From: Pseudomonas karstica
GTDB lineage: Bacteria; Pseudomonadota; Gammaproteobacteria; Pseudomonadales; Pseudomonadaceae
Length of the DNA: 64,000 nt
Assembly: GCF_009707515.1 (NCBI RefSeq)
Contig: NZ_WLYI01000007.1
Location: 62,001-126,000 of the forward strand
Direction of reading: 5' to 3'
This document shows, one piece after another, positions 45,798-55,889 of this stretch. Under the pieces are notes generated by a model. That model had not been told where the DNA came from. It searched no databases and worked only from the letters and a program-made list of their open reading frames with translations. The position numbers and the translations under genes are program-made. Every line of letters begins with the position of its first letter. Within the stretch, counting starts at the first letter, position 1.

Positions 45798-46046
45798 TCA
45801 TTCGCCAAACCTCTTCGGTGCAGTCCAGGTAACGTCGGTAATCCCATATTTTTCTGCCCAGGGCCGAGTAGTCTTTTTTACCTGCTCATGTCCCGGGCGG
45901 CCGATGCGGGCAACGTGAGCGACACCTGCATCGCAGGCGGCCCAATGCCAGGCCTCGGCGTTATTCATGGTCTCGGCCCGCACGACAAAAGCCTTCGGCT
46001 GACCATGTAGAAAATAGTGGATGGTATAGATCGTAGCGGTACTCAT
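45798..46046 (-). CDS. Small conserved protein, 82 residues
   Basis: Starts MSTATIYTIHYFLHGQPKAF with a clear ribosome site AGGGAGG. Contains WHWAACDAGV and EKYGITDVTW, as in other small pseudomonad proteins I recall. No function known. Confidence 0.75.
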   Translation of the reverse strand: MSTATIYTIHYFLHGQPKAFVVRAETMNNAEAWHWAACDAGVAHVARIGRPGHEQVKKTTRPWAEKYGITDVTWTAPKRFGE

Positions 46047-46205
46047 ATAGCCTCCCTGTCTTGTACTGAAATGGATGCAAAACAGTTCAGAAAGGTTCAG
46101 AAATATTGTGCCCGCCGGTACGGGCTTTGAGGTAAATCACGATTGGCAAGCTGAGTCCTTCAGGGTATTAGTAGTGTCTTCATCTCAATGCTCAAGGACT
46201 GCGTC

Positions 46206-47036
46206 ATGTCTGAGGAATTGCCCCGCCTGGCCCACAGCCGCTTGTACCTGCAGCGCCTTGGGTATGACACGCCACCTGCGCCGACCCTGCAAACCCTCAG
46301 GAGCTTGCAACTGCGCCATGTCAGCACCTTTGCCTTTGAAACCCTGTCGTCGCTGTTGCACGCGCCGGTGCCGATCGACGTGTCCAGCGTGGAGCAAAAA
46401 GTCTTGTTCGACGGGCGGGGCGGTTATTGCTATGAACTGAACCAACTGTTCCTGGCCTTGCTGCAAGAGCTGGGCTTCGATGCGCGGGGTATTACAGGCC
46501 GGGTGGTGATGGGCGGGCCGCCCGATGCGCTGACGTCGCGTACTCATCGCCTGAGCCTGGTGACCGTCGACGGCGTGCGTTATATCAGCGACGTAGGCTT
46601 TGGTGGCATGGTGCCCAGCAGCCCGTTGCAACTGGACACCGAAGCACCCCAGGCCACTGCCCATGAACCCTATCGCCTGAGCTTGAAAGAGGACAAATAC
46701 ACGTTATGGGCCCAGGTCGCCGGGGAGTGGCGCGGGTTGTATGTATTCGATTTGCAGCCGCAGTCACGCATCGATTATGAAGTCGGCAATTGGTACGTCT
46801 CCACTCATCCAGAGTCGCTGTTTCTTGGCCAGCTGAAAGTGGCACTGCTCGCTCCGGGCCTGCGCCAGACCTTGAACAATGGCTACTACGCCGTCCACTA
46901 CCTGGACCGCGACAGCGAAAAACGTGCGATCCAGGACGTGGACGAATTGATGGCTCTGCTACAAGATAATTTCGGCATTCGCCTGCCCGAACACCCGCAA
47001 CTTCGAGCCAGCCTTGAGCGTCTGCTGGTGTTCTAA
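46206..47036 (+). CDS. nat: Arylamine N-acetyltransferase
   Basis: 276 residues. The cysteine-protease-like triad is Cys75 (RGGYCYELN), His114 (SRTHRL) and Asp129 (ISDVGFGG), all present. It transfers acetyl from acetyl-CoA to arylamines and hydrazines. AAGGA lies about 7 bases before the ATG at 46206. Confidence 0.93.
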   Translation: MSEELPRLAHSRLYLQRLGYDTPPAPTLQTLRSLQLRHVSTFAFETLSSLLHAPVPIDVSSVEQKVLFDGRGGYCYELNQLFLALLQELGFDARGITGRVVMGGPPDALTSRTHRLSLVTVDGVRYISDVGFGGMVPSSPLQLDTEAPQATAHEPYRLSLKEDKYTLWAQVAGEWRGLYVFDLQPQSRIDYEVGNWYVSTHPESLFLGQLKVALLAPGLRQTLNNGYYAVHYLDRDSEKRAIQDVDELMALLQDNFGIRLPEHPQLRASLERLLVF

Positions 47037-47180
47037 GGTTGACTATCAGGTCTGGAAGGGATGGCGGATGTTGCTCCGCGTTAGCGCAATTTAAGCAGGC
47101 GCTCTATCCTTTGTAGCTCAGCACTCCCGGTCGGTCGATCTGTGCACAGTATTAAACCGTGAACTCATCTGGAGGTGTCT

Positions 47181-47999
47181 ATGCGAACCATTGAACTGGC
47201 TGGCGTTTCTGTCCCTGTGATTGGCCAAGGAACCTGGCGCATGGGAGAAGATCCCCTGCAGCGGCGAGCCGAGGTCGGTGCTTTGCAGTTAGGTATCGAT
47301 GAAGGCATGACACTGATTGATACGGCTGAAATGTACGCAGAGGGTGGTGCGGAGGAAGTCGTAGGCGAGGCGATTCGTGGCAGGCGCGACCAGGTTATCG
47401 TTGTCAGTAAAGTCTACCCTCACAACGCCAGTCGCAAGGGTATTCCCCGGGCCTGTGATGCCAGTCTCACCCGCCTGGGTACAGACTACATTGACCTGTA
47501 TCTGTTGCATTGGCGCGGGCAGTACCCGCTTGAGGAAACCGTTGAAGCCTTTGAGCGGCTGCGCGAAGCGGGCAAGATTGGTCGCTGGGGCGTTTCCAAT
47601 TTCGACGTCGCGGACCTTCAGGAACTGGCATCCCCGGAATGCGCTACCAATCAGGTGCTCTACAACATCGAAGAGCGCGGTATCGAATTTGACCTGCTGC
47701 CTTGGCAGCAGCGGCATTTGCCGTTGATGGCTTATTGTCCGATCGCCCAGGGCGGTGGTTTGTTGTCCAGCCCCACCCTCGAACAAATTGCCCATCGTCA
47801 CGAGGTGACACCGGCCCAGGTTTCGTTGGCCTGGGTGCTGCGCCAGGAGGGCGTGATTGCCATTCCCAAGGCTGTACAGCCCGAGCATGTTCGGCTCAAC
47901 GCCGCAGCAGCCAACGTCGTCCTTGAGGAGCATGACCTGGACGCAATTGACCGTGTGTTCGGCGCGCCGAAACGCAAGCATCCGTTGGCGATGGTCTGA
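47181..47999 (+). CDS. Aldo/keto reductase
   Basis: 272 residues with the catalytic Asp and Tyr of LIDTAEMYAEGGAEE, the Lys of VIVVSKV and the later His of LLHW; a beta/alpha barrel NADPH-dependent reductase. GGAGG lies five bases before the ATG. Substrate unknown. Confidence 0.9.
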   Translation: MRTIELAGVSVPVIGQGTWRMGEDPLQRRAEVGALQLGIDEGMTLIDTAEMYAEGGAEEVVGEAIRGRRDQVIVVSKVYPHNASRKGIPRACDASLTRLGTDYIDLYLLHWRGQYPLEETVEAFERLREAGKIGRWGVSNFDVADLQELASPECATNQVLYNIEERGIEFDLLPWQQRHLPLMAYCPIAQGGGLLSSPTLEQIAHRHEVTPAQVSLAWVLRQEGVIAIPKAVQPEHVRLNAAAANVVLEEHDLDAIDRVFGAPKRKHPLAMV

Positions 48000-48065
48000 T
48001 ACGCCGCTGTCGGTGGATCGGCATCGCCATTGGTGATGCCGACCTACTTTCAACTAGGGTTAGCC

Positions 48066-48581
48066 TTAGCCAGCTACCGGGCTGCGCCAGTCATCGGAGC
48101 CGGAAGTGCCGGCAACTTCGTGGGTCCAGACGATTTTACGGTAGGTGAAATACACATCTTCCAGATGGGTGAAGTGGGCATTGTTCGGGTCTTGGCAATT
48201 GGGCATTCGTGACTGGATGTCGACGATGATCGCGTCTTCCAACTCAATGGTGAAGTAATGCTCCTGGGTACCTGCGATGGAGGTGCGGTACCACTCCAGG
48301 CGACACTTGACCATTTCTCCCGAGGTGAGCGCACTGAACAGCAGTGGCGAAGACTTATCGAATACCTTGCTGATCATCAAGGGTTTATGAACGCGCTGGC
48401 CTGTCGGCTGGCCGGATTGCGGATCACGAGGAATGATGACCTGATGCGCAAAAGCCTCGACCAGAATTTGGTCTTCGTGGCCTTCCTGGTAAATGTTGCC
48501 TACCGAGTCTTGAGTGAACGTTCCTGCGGTAATCAAACCTTGTTTGGTACCGGTAATGGATAAGTACGCAGGTGTTGGCAT
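48066..48581 (-). CDS. hcp: Type VI secretion tube protein Hcp
   Basis: 171 residues with the Hcp features SITGTKQGLITAG near the start, VFDKSSPLLFSALTSGE and the C-terminal FTYRKIVWTHE. It forms hexameric rings stacked into the inner tube of the T6SS. It is divergent from the tss operon across a 534-base gap, so both promoters should be in that gap. Confidence 0.95.
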   Translation of the reverse strand: MPTPAYLSITGTKQGLITAGTFTQDSVGNIYQEGHEDQILVEAFAHQVIIPRDPQSGQPTGQRVHKPLMISKVFDKSSPLLFSALTSGEMVKCRLEWYRTSIAGTQEHYFTIELEDAIIVDIQSRMPNCQDPNNAHFTHLEDVYFTYRKIVWTHEVAGTSGSDDWRSPVAG

Positions 48582-49115
48582 GATCGGTTTCCTTGCCTGA
48601 TAAATAAGAGTCGCCTCAACTGGCGATATGCCCGACGGGCAGTACTTGATAACAAGAAGCGTGCCAAGGTCTACAGAGGCTAGGTAACTAGTGGTCTTCG
48701 GGGTGAGTGACGGTTTAAGTTGGGTGTGTTTGTTGGCGAGATTATTTGATTAAGTTGATTTTGTTTGCGCAGTGGTGCGCAGTTAGTTGCTCATGTTTTG
48801 GCGTTGTGGGCATGGAAGAGGGATTCGGAAGAACCTGTTTGGTCGGGCGTGTTTGCGCACGTTATTGCGCAGGCTTCAATGTTTAAGGCGTTCATGGTTG
48901 TTCGGTCGACACCCGTGGGTTTCGAATTTTTTGAAGTTTCTTTGTTCTTGTAGGATGTTTCTTAAGAGTGTTTTTGCCACTTGATCAATATCCTGGTCGT
49001 GGATAAGGTGCGGGCTATTCGTTGTGTGGGAAACGGAAGTTAAGTTGTTTTGATACGGGTGTAAGTCCTGGTCGAAACTATTAGATCACCTTGGATAGTG
49101 ACGCACGACCATAAT
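48582..49115. other. Long T/G-rich divergent promoter region between hcp and tssA
   Basis: 534 bases, visibly richer in T and G on the plus strand (48690-49080). It includes two pairs of TGCGCA palindromes at 48766 and 48776, and at 48854 and 48866. It should contain promoters of hcp and of the tss operon. A -24/-12 sigma-54 promoter was not identifiable by eye. Open frames inside lack ribosome sites. Confidence 0.5.
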
Positions 49116-50666
49116 ATGATTTATTCAGAAAAACTTTATTCTTATTATCTGGAACTTGCCCGGTCACCGAGCTCGGATACGAGTTTCTCAGGTGAGGATG
49201 TACGTTTTTCCGGCGAGTATGAGGCTCTGGAAAGCGAACTTGGCAAGGCGCACTCGATGCACAACCACAGTCAGCCTGACTGGCACAAGGTCGTGGAAAA
49301 AAGCGATGCCTTGTTGCGGCATGAGTCAAAGGATCTACGAGTCGCCGTCTGGTTGACCTGGGCGCTGTATCAGCGTGAATCCTTCTCGGGCCTGCTTGCC
49401 GGGTTGGGGTTGTTGCGCCACCTCTGTGAACATCATTGGGCAGTGGTTTATCCGCGAAAACCGCGAACCCGAAGTGCAGCGTTTGCCTGGCTGGTTCCAC
49501 GTATCGAACAGGTCTTTGCCCAAAGCCTGTCGCTCAAGGGGCAACGACCTTTGTTCGAGTGCATGCTCGAGCATCTGTCTCGTCTTGATGAGTTGTGGAC
49601 TGAATCCCTGGGTGATGAGGCTCCCTTGTTGCTGCCGGTTCGCAGGCAGCTATCGGACAGGCTGAGGCAATCGGTGCAGAGCGATCCTTCTCCGGAAGGG
49701 GTGAAAGGGGTGATTACCCAGGTCAAACAGTCCACGATCCGGTTGCTGGCACCCGATCACGTCGTAGATAACGAAAAAGACGCCCATAAGCTTTTGCGCA
49801 CCTTGCAGGACAGTGCTCGCCCCTTGTGCGCCTGGTGGTTGCGTCAGAATGCTACTGATCTACGCGCCCTACGCCTGAGCCGAACGTTGACCTGGCTGGC
49901 GATCAGCAGCCTCCCGAATTGCGACAACGAACAAATCACGCCCTTGCGGGGACCCATACCGGACAAGCTCAAGCGGTATCAGGAGCGTTTTCAGCAGGGG
50001 CATTACGCCGACCTCTTGCTGGAGCTTGAGGCCAGCCTGAGCCATGCGCCTTTCTGGTTTGATGGCGTACGGATGGTCTGGGAGTGCCTGCAGGCATTGC
50101 AGGCCGACATGGCCATGACCGAGACGGAAGTGCACCTCGCCCTGTTATTGCAACGACTGCCGGGATTGACCCCGTTGCGCTTTCACGATGGCACACCGTT
50201 TGCCGACCCAGTCACTCGCAATTGGATCAATACCCAGGTCACCCGGCACCTCTACACATCGGTCCCCAAGGCCGCGCCTGATGCTTCGATTGCACCCTGG
50301 GAGAAGGCCTTGCAGGACGTCACGCCGGTGCTTCGCAAGGATGGGCTCAAGGCTGCCATCCGGATGTTCAAGCCAGGTCTGCAAGCTGCTCGGGGAGAGC
50401 GCGCTCGTTTCCATTGGCGCCTGGGCCTGGCGAGGTTGTGTGGCCTGGCGGGCAAGTATGACCTCGCCAAAATCCAGCTTGAGCAACTTGATCAGGAGTT
50501 ACAGCAGGCAGGTTTGCAGCGTTGGGAACCGGATTTGAGCCTTGAAGTGCTGCAACTGTTGTACGGCTGTTGTGATGTGTTGCCACAAAGCCATGCCGTA
50601 CGCGAGCACAAGGAAAATATCCATCGCAGATTGTGCCACTTCGATCTTGAAGCGGTACTTGAATAG
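49116..50666 (+). CDS. tssA: Type VI secretion protein TssA
   Basis: 516 residues; N-terminal ImpA region (FSGEYEALESELGKAHSMHNHSQPDW) and helical C-terminal half. It is the cap/priming protein of sheath assembly. The ATG at 49116 gives the family-type start MIYSEKLYSYYLELA; a GTG at 49098 is possible. First gene of the core cluster. Confidence 0.93.
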   Translation: MIYSEKLYSYYLELARSPSSDTSFSGEDVRFSGEYEALESELGKAHSMHNHSQPDWHKVVEKSDALLRHESKDLRVAVWLTWALYQRESFSGLLAGLGLLRHLCEHHWAVVYPRKPRTRSAAFAWLVPRIEQVFAQSLSLKGQRPLFECMLEHLSRLDELWTESLGDEAPLLLPVRRQLSDRLRQSVQSDPSPEGVKGVITQVKQSTIRLLAPDHVVDNEKDAHKLLRTLQDSARPLCAWWLRQNATDLRALRLSRTLTWLAISSLPNCDNEQITPLRGPIPDKLKRYQERFQQGHYADLLLELEASLSHAPFWFDGVRMVWECLQALQADMAMTETEVHLALLLQRLPGLTPLRFHDGTPFADPVTRNWINTQVTRHLYTSVPKAAPDASIAPWEKALQDVTPVLRKDGLKAAIRMFKPGLQAARGERARFHWRLGLARLCGLAGKYDLAKIQLEQLDQELQQAGLQRWEPDLSLEVLQLLYGCCDVLPQSHAVREHKENIHRRLCHFDLEAVLE

Positions 50667-50697
50667 GCTTTCGAGCCACCATCAAAGGAGATGCATC

Positions 50698-51195
50698 ATG
50701 GCTAAAGAAGGTTCGGTAGCCCCGAAGGAACGTATCAATATCACCTTCAAGCCTGCCGTCGGCGGTGCGCAGGAAGAGCTCGAATTGCCGTTGAAGCTAC
50801 TGGTGCTAGGCGACTTTACCCAGCGTGAAGATACACGCAAGGTCGAAGACCGCAAGCCCGTCGGTATCGACAGCAATACCCTCGACGATGTGTTGGCCAA
50901 GCAAGGGCTGAGATTGCTCTTGAGTGTTCCCAATCGCCTTCAGGAGTCCACCTCGGGCGAAGAACTGGCCATTCAGGTCAGCGTCAATTCGATGAAGGAC
51001 TTCAACCCGGCCAGCCTGGTCGAGCAGGTTCCCGAACTGAAAAAACTGATGGAGCTGCGAGATGCATTGGTGGCGCTCAAGGGGCCGCTTGGCAATACGC
51101 CGAGCTTTCGAAAAGCGATTGAACACGTCTTGGCCGACCAACAGTCTCGCGCCCGGGTGTTGGCTGAATTGGGGCTGAGCAGCCCTGCCGTATGA
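50698..51195 (+). CDS. tssB: Type VI secretion sheath small subunit TssB
   Basis: 165 residues with the family start SVAPKERINITFKP and the LPLKLLVLGDF motif. AAGGAG precedes the ATG. It pairs with TssC to build the contractile sheath. Confidence 0.96.
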   Translation: MAKEGSVAPKERINITFKPAVGGAQEELELPLKLLVLGDFTQREDTRKVEDRKPVGIDSNTLDDVLAKQGLRLLLSVPNRLQESTSGEELAIQVSVNSMKDFNPASLVEQVPELKKLMELRDALVALKGPLGNTPSFRKAIEHVLADQQSRARVLAELGLSSPAV

Positions 51196-51222
51196 CCTCC
51201 TCAGTAAAAGGACACTGATGCC

Positions 51223-52698
51223 ATGACTACCTGTCACAGCCCGCAACACATTGCCCCCTCTGACGAGTACAGCATTCTCGACAGCATCATCGCCCAGACC
51301 CACCTGAACGCTGACGATGAGGCTTACAACATTGCCAAGCGCGGTGTCTCGGCCTTTATCGAGGAGTTACTCAAGCCCCAGAACAGTGGGGAGCCCGTCA
51401 AGAAGCACATGGTTGACCGGATGATTGCCGAAATTGATGCAAAACTCAGCCAGCAAATGGATGAAATCCTACATCACCCTGATTTCCAGGCTCTCGAGTC
51501 CTCCTGGCGGGGCTTGCAACTGTTGGTTGAGCGCACCAACTTTCGAGAAAACATCAAGATCGAACTGCTGAACGTTTCCCGCCAGGACCTGCTGGATGAT
51601 TTCGAAGACTCCGCGGAAGTCACTCAGGCCGGGCTCTACAAACATATCTATAGTGCCGAGTATGGTCAGTTCGGTGGTCAACCGGTGGGCGCGGTCATCG
51701 CCAACTACTTCCTGTCGCCCAGCGCGCCGGACGTCAAGTTGATGCAGTACGTTTCCAGTGTGGCCTGTATGGCCCATGCGCCGTTCATTGCCGCTGCCGG
51801 GCCTGGTTTCTTCGGTCTGGAGAGCTTTACCGGCCTACCTGACTTGAAGGACCTGAAAGATCATTTCGAGGGCCCACAGTTTTCCAAATGGCAGTCTTTC
51901 CGACAGAGCGAGGATGCCCGCTATATCGGCTTGACCGTGCCGCGGTTTTTGCTGCGAGCGCCTTATGACCCACAGGATTGCCCGGTTAAATCCTTTTCCT
52001 ACACGGAAAACGTAGTCAACAGCCATGAACACTACCTGTGGGGCAACACCGCGTATGCCTTCGCCACACGGTTGACGGACAGTTTTGCCAAGTTCCGTTG
52101 GTGCCCGAATATCATCGGGCCGCAAAGTGGTGGCGCGGTGGAAGACTTGCCCCTGCACCATTTCCAGAGCATGGGTGAAATCGAGACCAAGATACCCACC
52201 GAAGTACTGGTTTCCGATCGTCGTGAATACGAGTTGGCGCAAGAAGGGTTCATAGCCTTGACCATGCGCAAGGGCAGCGATAACGCGGCGTTTTTCTCCG
52301 CCAGTTCGGTGCAGAAGCCCAAGTTTTTCGGGATCAGCGATGAGGGCAAGACTGCCGAGTTGAACTACCGGATCGGCACTCAACTGCCCTACATGATGAT
52401 CGTCAACCGTCTGGCCCACTACCTGAAGGTTCTGCAGCGTGAACAGCTGGGTTCATGGAAGGAACGCACTGACCTGGAACAGGAACTCAACAAATGGATT
52501 CGCCAGTACGTTGCCGACCAGGACAACCCCAGCGCCGAGGTACGGGGGCGTCGGCCATTACGGGCGGCGCGGATTGTGGTCAGTGATGTCGAGGGCGAGC
52601 CCGGCTGGTATCGCGTCAATCTGAGTGTGCGCCCGCATTTCAAGTACATGGGCGCGGACTTCACTCTTTCGCTGGTCGGCAAGCTCGATAAAGAATGA
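51223..52698 (+). CDS. tssC: Type VI secretion sheath large subunit TssC
   Basis: 491 residues; contains HHPDFQALESSWRGLQLLVE and SFTGLPDLKDLKDHF, typical of TssC. It forms the sheath with TssB; ClpV recycles it after contraction. 27 bases separate it from tssB. Confidence 0.96.
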   Translation: MTTCHSPQHIAPSDEYSILDSIIAQTHLNADDEAYNIAKRGVSAFIEELLKPQNSGEPVKKHMVDRMIAEIDAKLSQQMDEILHHPDFQALESSWRGLQLLVERTNFRENIKIELLNVSRQDLLDDFEDSAEVTQAGLYKHIYSAEYGQFGGQPVGAVIANYFLSPSAPDVKLMQYVSSVACMAHAPFIAAAGPGFFGLESFTGLPDLKDLKDHFEGPQFSKWQSFRQSEDARYIGLTVPRFLLRAPYDPQDCPVKSFSYTENVVNSHEHYLWGNTAYAFATRLTDSFAKFRWCPNIIGPQSGGAVEDLPLHHFQSMGEIETKIPTEVLVSDRREYELAQEGFIALTMRKGSDNAAFFSASSVQKPKFFGISDEGKTAELNYRIGTQLPYMMIVNRLAHYLKVLQREQLGSWKERTDLEQELNKWIRQYVADQDNPSAEVRGRRPLRAARIVVSDVEGEPGWYRVNLSVRPHFKYMGADFTLSLVGKLDKE

Positions 52699-52712
52699 GC
52701 AGGGACCTGGAA

Positions 52713-53129
52713 ATGAGTCGATATGCCAGCCTTTTCGAACGCCTGGAGGCAGAAGCGCCCGTCGTTGACGATAGTCCTGTGATGGGCACCCAGGCATCGG
52801 TGGCCGCTCACTTGGGGAAAATGCTCAATACCCGAGCGGGTAGCGTACAGACGCTTGCCGACTATGGCCTGCCCGATCTCAACGACATGCGCTTGAGCTT
52901 GCATGAGTCGTTGAGTCAGGCGCGGTATTTGATCGAGCGTTTTATCGAGGCCTACGAACCGCGTCTGAGCAATGTTCGGGTCACGGCGTTGCCACGGGAC
53001 CGTGACCCCCTTGCCCTGGCGTTTACCATTGAGGGCGTACTGCACATCAACAGTGTCATGCATCCGGTTGCTTTTGCCGGGAGCCTTTGTGGCAACGGCC
53101 GAGTCGAGGTCGCGCCAGGTGTCCTTTAA
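52713..53129 (+). CDS. tssE: Type VI secretion baseplate protein TssE
   Basis: 138 residues, gp25-like (SVQTLADYGLPDLNDMRLS). The ATG at 52713 follows AGGGA; the frame also opens at 52695, overlapping the tssC stop. Baseplate wedge component. Its end overlaps the tssF start by 11 bases. Confidence 0.92.
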   Translation: MSRYASLFERLEAEAPVVDDSPVMGTQASVAAHLGKMLNTRAGSVQTLADYGLPDLNDMRLSLHESLSQARYLIERFIEAYEPRLSNVRVTALPRDRDPLALAFTIEGVLHINSVMHPVAFAGSLCGNGRVEVAPGVL

Positions 53130-54906
53130 CCGTTACTACCAGAGCGAGCTCAGCGCATTGCGACAGGTGGGGCGACGCTTCTCCGAGCGCAATCCGGCAC
53201 TGGCGCCATTTCTCGCAGATGCTGGCCAGGATCCAGATGTGGAGCGATTGCTCGAAGGCTTTGCGTTCCTGACCGGTCGTTTGCGACAGAAGCTTGATGA
53301 CGAACTGCCTGAGCTTAGCCATTCACTGATGCATTTGCTATGGCCCAACTACATGCGGCCATCACCTGCCTTCAGCATGTTGCAATTTGATGCCCTCAAG
53401 CGTGTAGGCCCTGCTATTCGGGTGGAACGAGATACGCCGGTAGAAAGCGCTGCGATCAATGGCGAGTACTGTCGCTTTCGTACGTGTTATGCGACCGATA
53501 TTTTGCCGTTGCAATTATCGGCGTTGACCTATTCGACGCGAGGCGAGGGTGCTTTGTTGAGCCTGCGCCTGGAGGTGAGCGCAGAAGGCAATTTCAGCGA
53601 GTTCGAACTTCATCAGCTACGGCTGCATCTGGCAGGGGAGCGCCATATCAGCCAGATGCTCTACCTGAACCTGTTACGCGATTTGGAGGGGATCGAAGTC
53701 ATGCCCCTGGATGCTGATGGCCTGCCGGTCGCCGGGGCTGAGGGCCAGGCACGGTCATGGCGATTGCCCGGCAGTCATGTGCAGCCGGTGGGGTTTGCGC
53801 AGGATCAGGCGTTGATTCCCTATCCACCGAATACCTTTCGGGGCTATCGCCACCTGCAGGAGTATTTTGCGTTTCCTGACAAATACCTGTTTGTGGATGT
53901 CGATGGTCTTGACCTCCACGCACATCTGTCAGGCGCAGAGCTCAAGCAGGTCCATGGGCTTGAACTGCGCTTTGCTGTTCGTAAAAACAGCCTGGAGCGG
54001 CAGCCCCCGATCTTGGATAACGTGAAGCTGTACTGCACGCCGATCGTCAATTTATTCACCCACGATAGCGTACCGATTCGCCTGGATGGCAAGCAGGACG
54101 AATACTTGTTGCTGCCCGCCGAATACCAGCAGGGCAACTGTGGCGTGTTCTCCGTAGACAAGGTCACGGGCTGGCGCCCAGGAGGGCTGGGGTATCAGGA
54201 CTATGCCGCATTCGAGTCCTTTGAACATGACTTCGCCTGCGAGGAATCTGCACGGCCACCCAGCTACAGCATTCGCCAACGACCATCGTTGCAGCATGCC
54301 GGGCTTGATGTGTACCTCAGCTTTGGTCTTCACCAGGCCAAAGACCCGGAAACCTTGTCGATTGAGCTGACCTGCACCAACCACAACCTGCCTCGGCAAT
54401 TGCAAGTCGGCGATATCAACCGGGCGTGTGAGCAGACACCTGAATTTCTGTCTTTTCGTAACATTACGGCAGCGACTCCCAGTTTTTCGCCACCACTGGA
54501 CAACGATTTTCTCTGGAAATTGATCAGCAATATGTCGCTCAACTATTTGTCGTTGACCCATGTCGATGCTTTGAAAGTAATTCTCGAAACCTATGATTTT
54601 CCGCGTTATCACGACCGCCAGGCAGAGAGGGTCAGCCGCAGAAGGCTCGGCGCGCTGCATTCGATCAGTCATCAACCGGTGGACAGGTTGCATCGGGGGA
54701 TGCCGCTTCGTGGCCTGCGTGTCGATCTGACCCTCGATCACCAAGGGTTCACGGGAGCAGGCGATGTGTTTGTGTTCGCCTCGGTGCTCAACGAGTTTTT
54801 TGCACTTTACACCAGCCTCAACTCGTATCACGAGCTGCGAGTCACCAGCACACAAGGAGACGTGTACCTATGGTCACCTCGCATGGGCCAGCAGCCCTTG
54901 CTTTAA
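53119..54906 (+). CDS. tssF: Type VI secretion baseplate protein TssF
   Basis: 595 residues from a GTG at 53119, giving the family-type start SFNRYYQSELSALRQVGRRF. GAGG is nine bases before. Contains FAFLTGRLRQKLDDELPELS. Baseplate component; the GTG and overlap with tssE suggest coupling. Its end overlaps tssG by 37 bases. Confidence 0.93.
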   Translation: MSFNRYYQSELSALRQVGRRFSERNPALAPFLADAGQDPDVERLLEGFAFLTGRLRQKLDDELPELSHSLMHLLWPNYMRPSPAFSMLQFDALKRVGPAIRVERDTPVESAAINGEYCRFRTCYATDILPLQLSALTYSTRGEGALLSLRLEVSAEGNFSEFELHQLRLHLAGERHISQMLYLNLLRDLEGIEVMPLDADGLPVAGAEGQARSWRLPGSHVQPVGFAQDQALIPYPPNTFRGYRHLQEYFAFPDKYLFVDVDGLDLHAHLSGAELKQVHGLELRFAVRKNSLERQPPILDNVKLYCTPIVNLFTHDSVPIRLDGKQDEYLLLPAEYQQGNCGVFSVDKVTGWRPGGLGYQDYAAFESFEHDFACEESARPPSYSIRQRPSLQHAGLDVYLSFGLHQAKDPETLSIELTCTNHNLPRQLQVGDINRACEQTPEFLSFRNITAATPSFSPPLDNDFLWKLISNMSLNYLSLTHVDALKVILETYDFPRYHDRQAERVSRRRLGALHSISHQPVDRLHRGMPLRGLRVDLTLDHQGFTGAGDVFVFASVLNEFFALYTSLNSYHELRVTSTQGDVYLWSPRMGQQPLL

Positions 54907-55877
54907 CCGAACTGTCCCGGTCAGTTCGTGAGTACTCGCTGTTTCAAGCGATATTGCAGGTGGTCGAGCGTTTGCGTGTGGCTCACCCCTCTCTGGACGA
55001 GGACGCACTTTACGATCAGTTGGAGTTCCAGGCCAATCCTGGCCTGGGGTTTCCTGGCAACGATATCGAGAGCGTTGAATTTTTTCAGGATCAAGGACAG
55101 TGGCGGGCGCGGCTTCAACTCAATGTGCTTGGGTTGGTAGGGGCGGGGTCGCCGTTGCCGGCATTTTATGGTGAGCAGGCACTGGCACAGACGACAAGGG
55201 GGAACCCGACTCGTGATTTTCTTGATGTGTTCCACCATCGCTTGCAGCGACTGATGCTGCCGATCTGGCGCAAATACCGTTACCAGGCGTGCTTTCGACC
55301 GGGTGCCCGAGACCCTTTTTCCGAGCAGATGTTTGCGTTGGTCGGCCTGGGAGGGAGCGTCATTCGCGACGCTATACCGTTGAACTGCAAGCGGCTGTTG
55401 CCCTACCTGGGACTATTGAGTCTGCGTACTCATTCTGCCGCGCTGGTCGAGACCGTGTTGCGCTACTACTTCAAGCACCGCCAACTGTACGTTGAACAGT
55501 GGGTTGAACGCGTCGTGCTGATTGCTCACGAGCAGCGTAACTGCCTTGGCGGCCTCAACAGCCTGTTGGGTAATGACCTGGTGCTGGGGTGTCGGGTTGC
55601 AGACCGCAGCGGCAAATTCAGGGTGCACGTCCAAGCACTGGACTGGCAACACTTTCACGAATTTCTACCCACCGGTACAGGCTATCAGCCGCTATGCGCG
55701 CTGATCAGATTCTCCGTTCGGGACCCACTGGAGTACGACATTCGATTGGTGTTGGCGAAGGGTGAGGCCAGGCCGCTGCACATTGGCGAACACAACATTT
55801 GTGGTTTGGGATGGACCAGTTGGCTTGGTCATGACCGAGCTGATGGCGCTGTGACCTTGGCCAGCAAAATTCATTAA
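54870..55877 (+). CDS. tssG: Type VI secretion baseplate protein TssG
   Basis: 335 residues; contains DIESVEFFQD, LPAFYGEQ and CFRPGARDPFSEQMFALVG as in TssG. The start lies 37 bases inside tssF. It connects baseplate to TssK in the wedge complex. Confidence 0.93.
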   Translation: MVTSHGPAALALTELSRSVREYSLFQAILQVVERLRVAHPSLDEDALYDQLEFQANPGLGFPGNDIESVEFFQDQGQWRARLQLNVLGLVGAGSPLPAFYGEQALAQTTRGNPTRDFLDVFHHRLQRLMLPIWRKYRYQACFRPGARDPFSEQMFALVGLGGSVIRDAIPLNCKRLLPYLGLLSLRTHSAALVETVLRYYFKHRQLYVEQWVERVVLIAHEQRNCLGGLNSLLGNDLVLGCRVADRSGKFRVHVQALDWQHFHEFLPTGTGYQPLCALIRFSVRDPLEYDIRLVLAKGEARPLHIGEHNICGLGWTSWLGHDRADGAVTLASKIH

Positions 55878-55889
55878 GGATTGATGATT

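Noticed and set aside
47100..47130. tRNA-like GTAGCTCAG segment
   Set aside because: No acceptor stem or T-arm in the surrounding sequence; it is not a tRNA.
48765..48984. Two short frames in the hcp-tssA gap
   Set aside because: No ribosome site, low-complexity T/G sequence, and no domain.
49000..49115. Sigma-54 -24/-12 promoter upstream of tssA
   Set aside because: Candidates such as TGG...GC pairs are off spacing by one to three bases; none fits TGGCAC-N5-TTGC well enough to claim.
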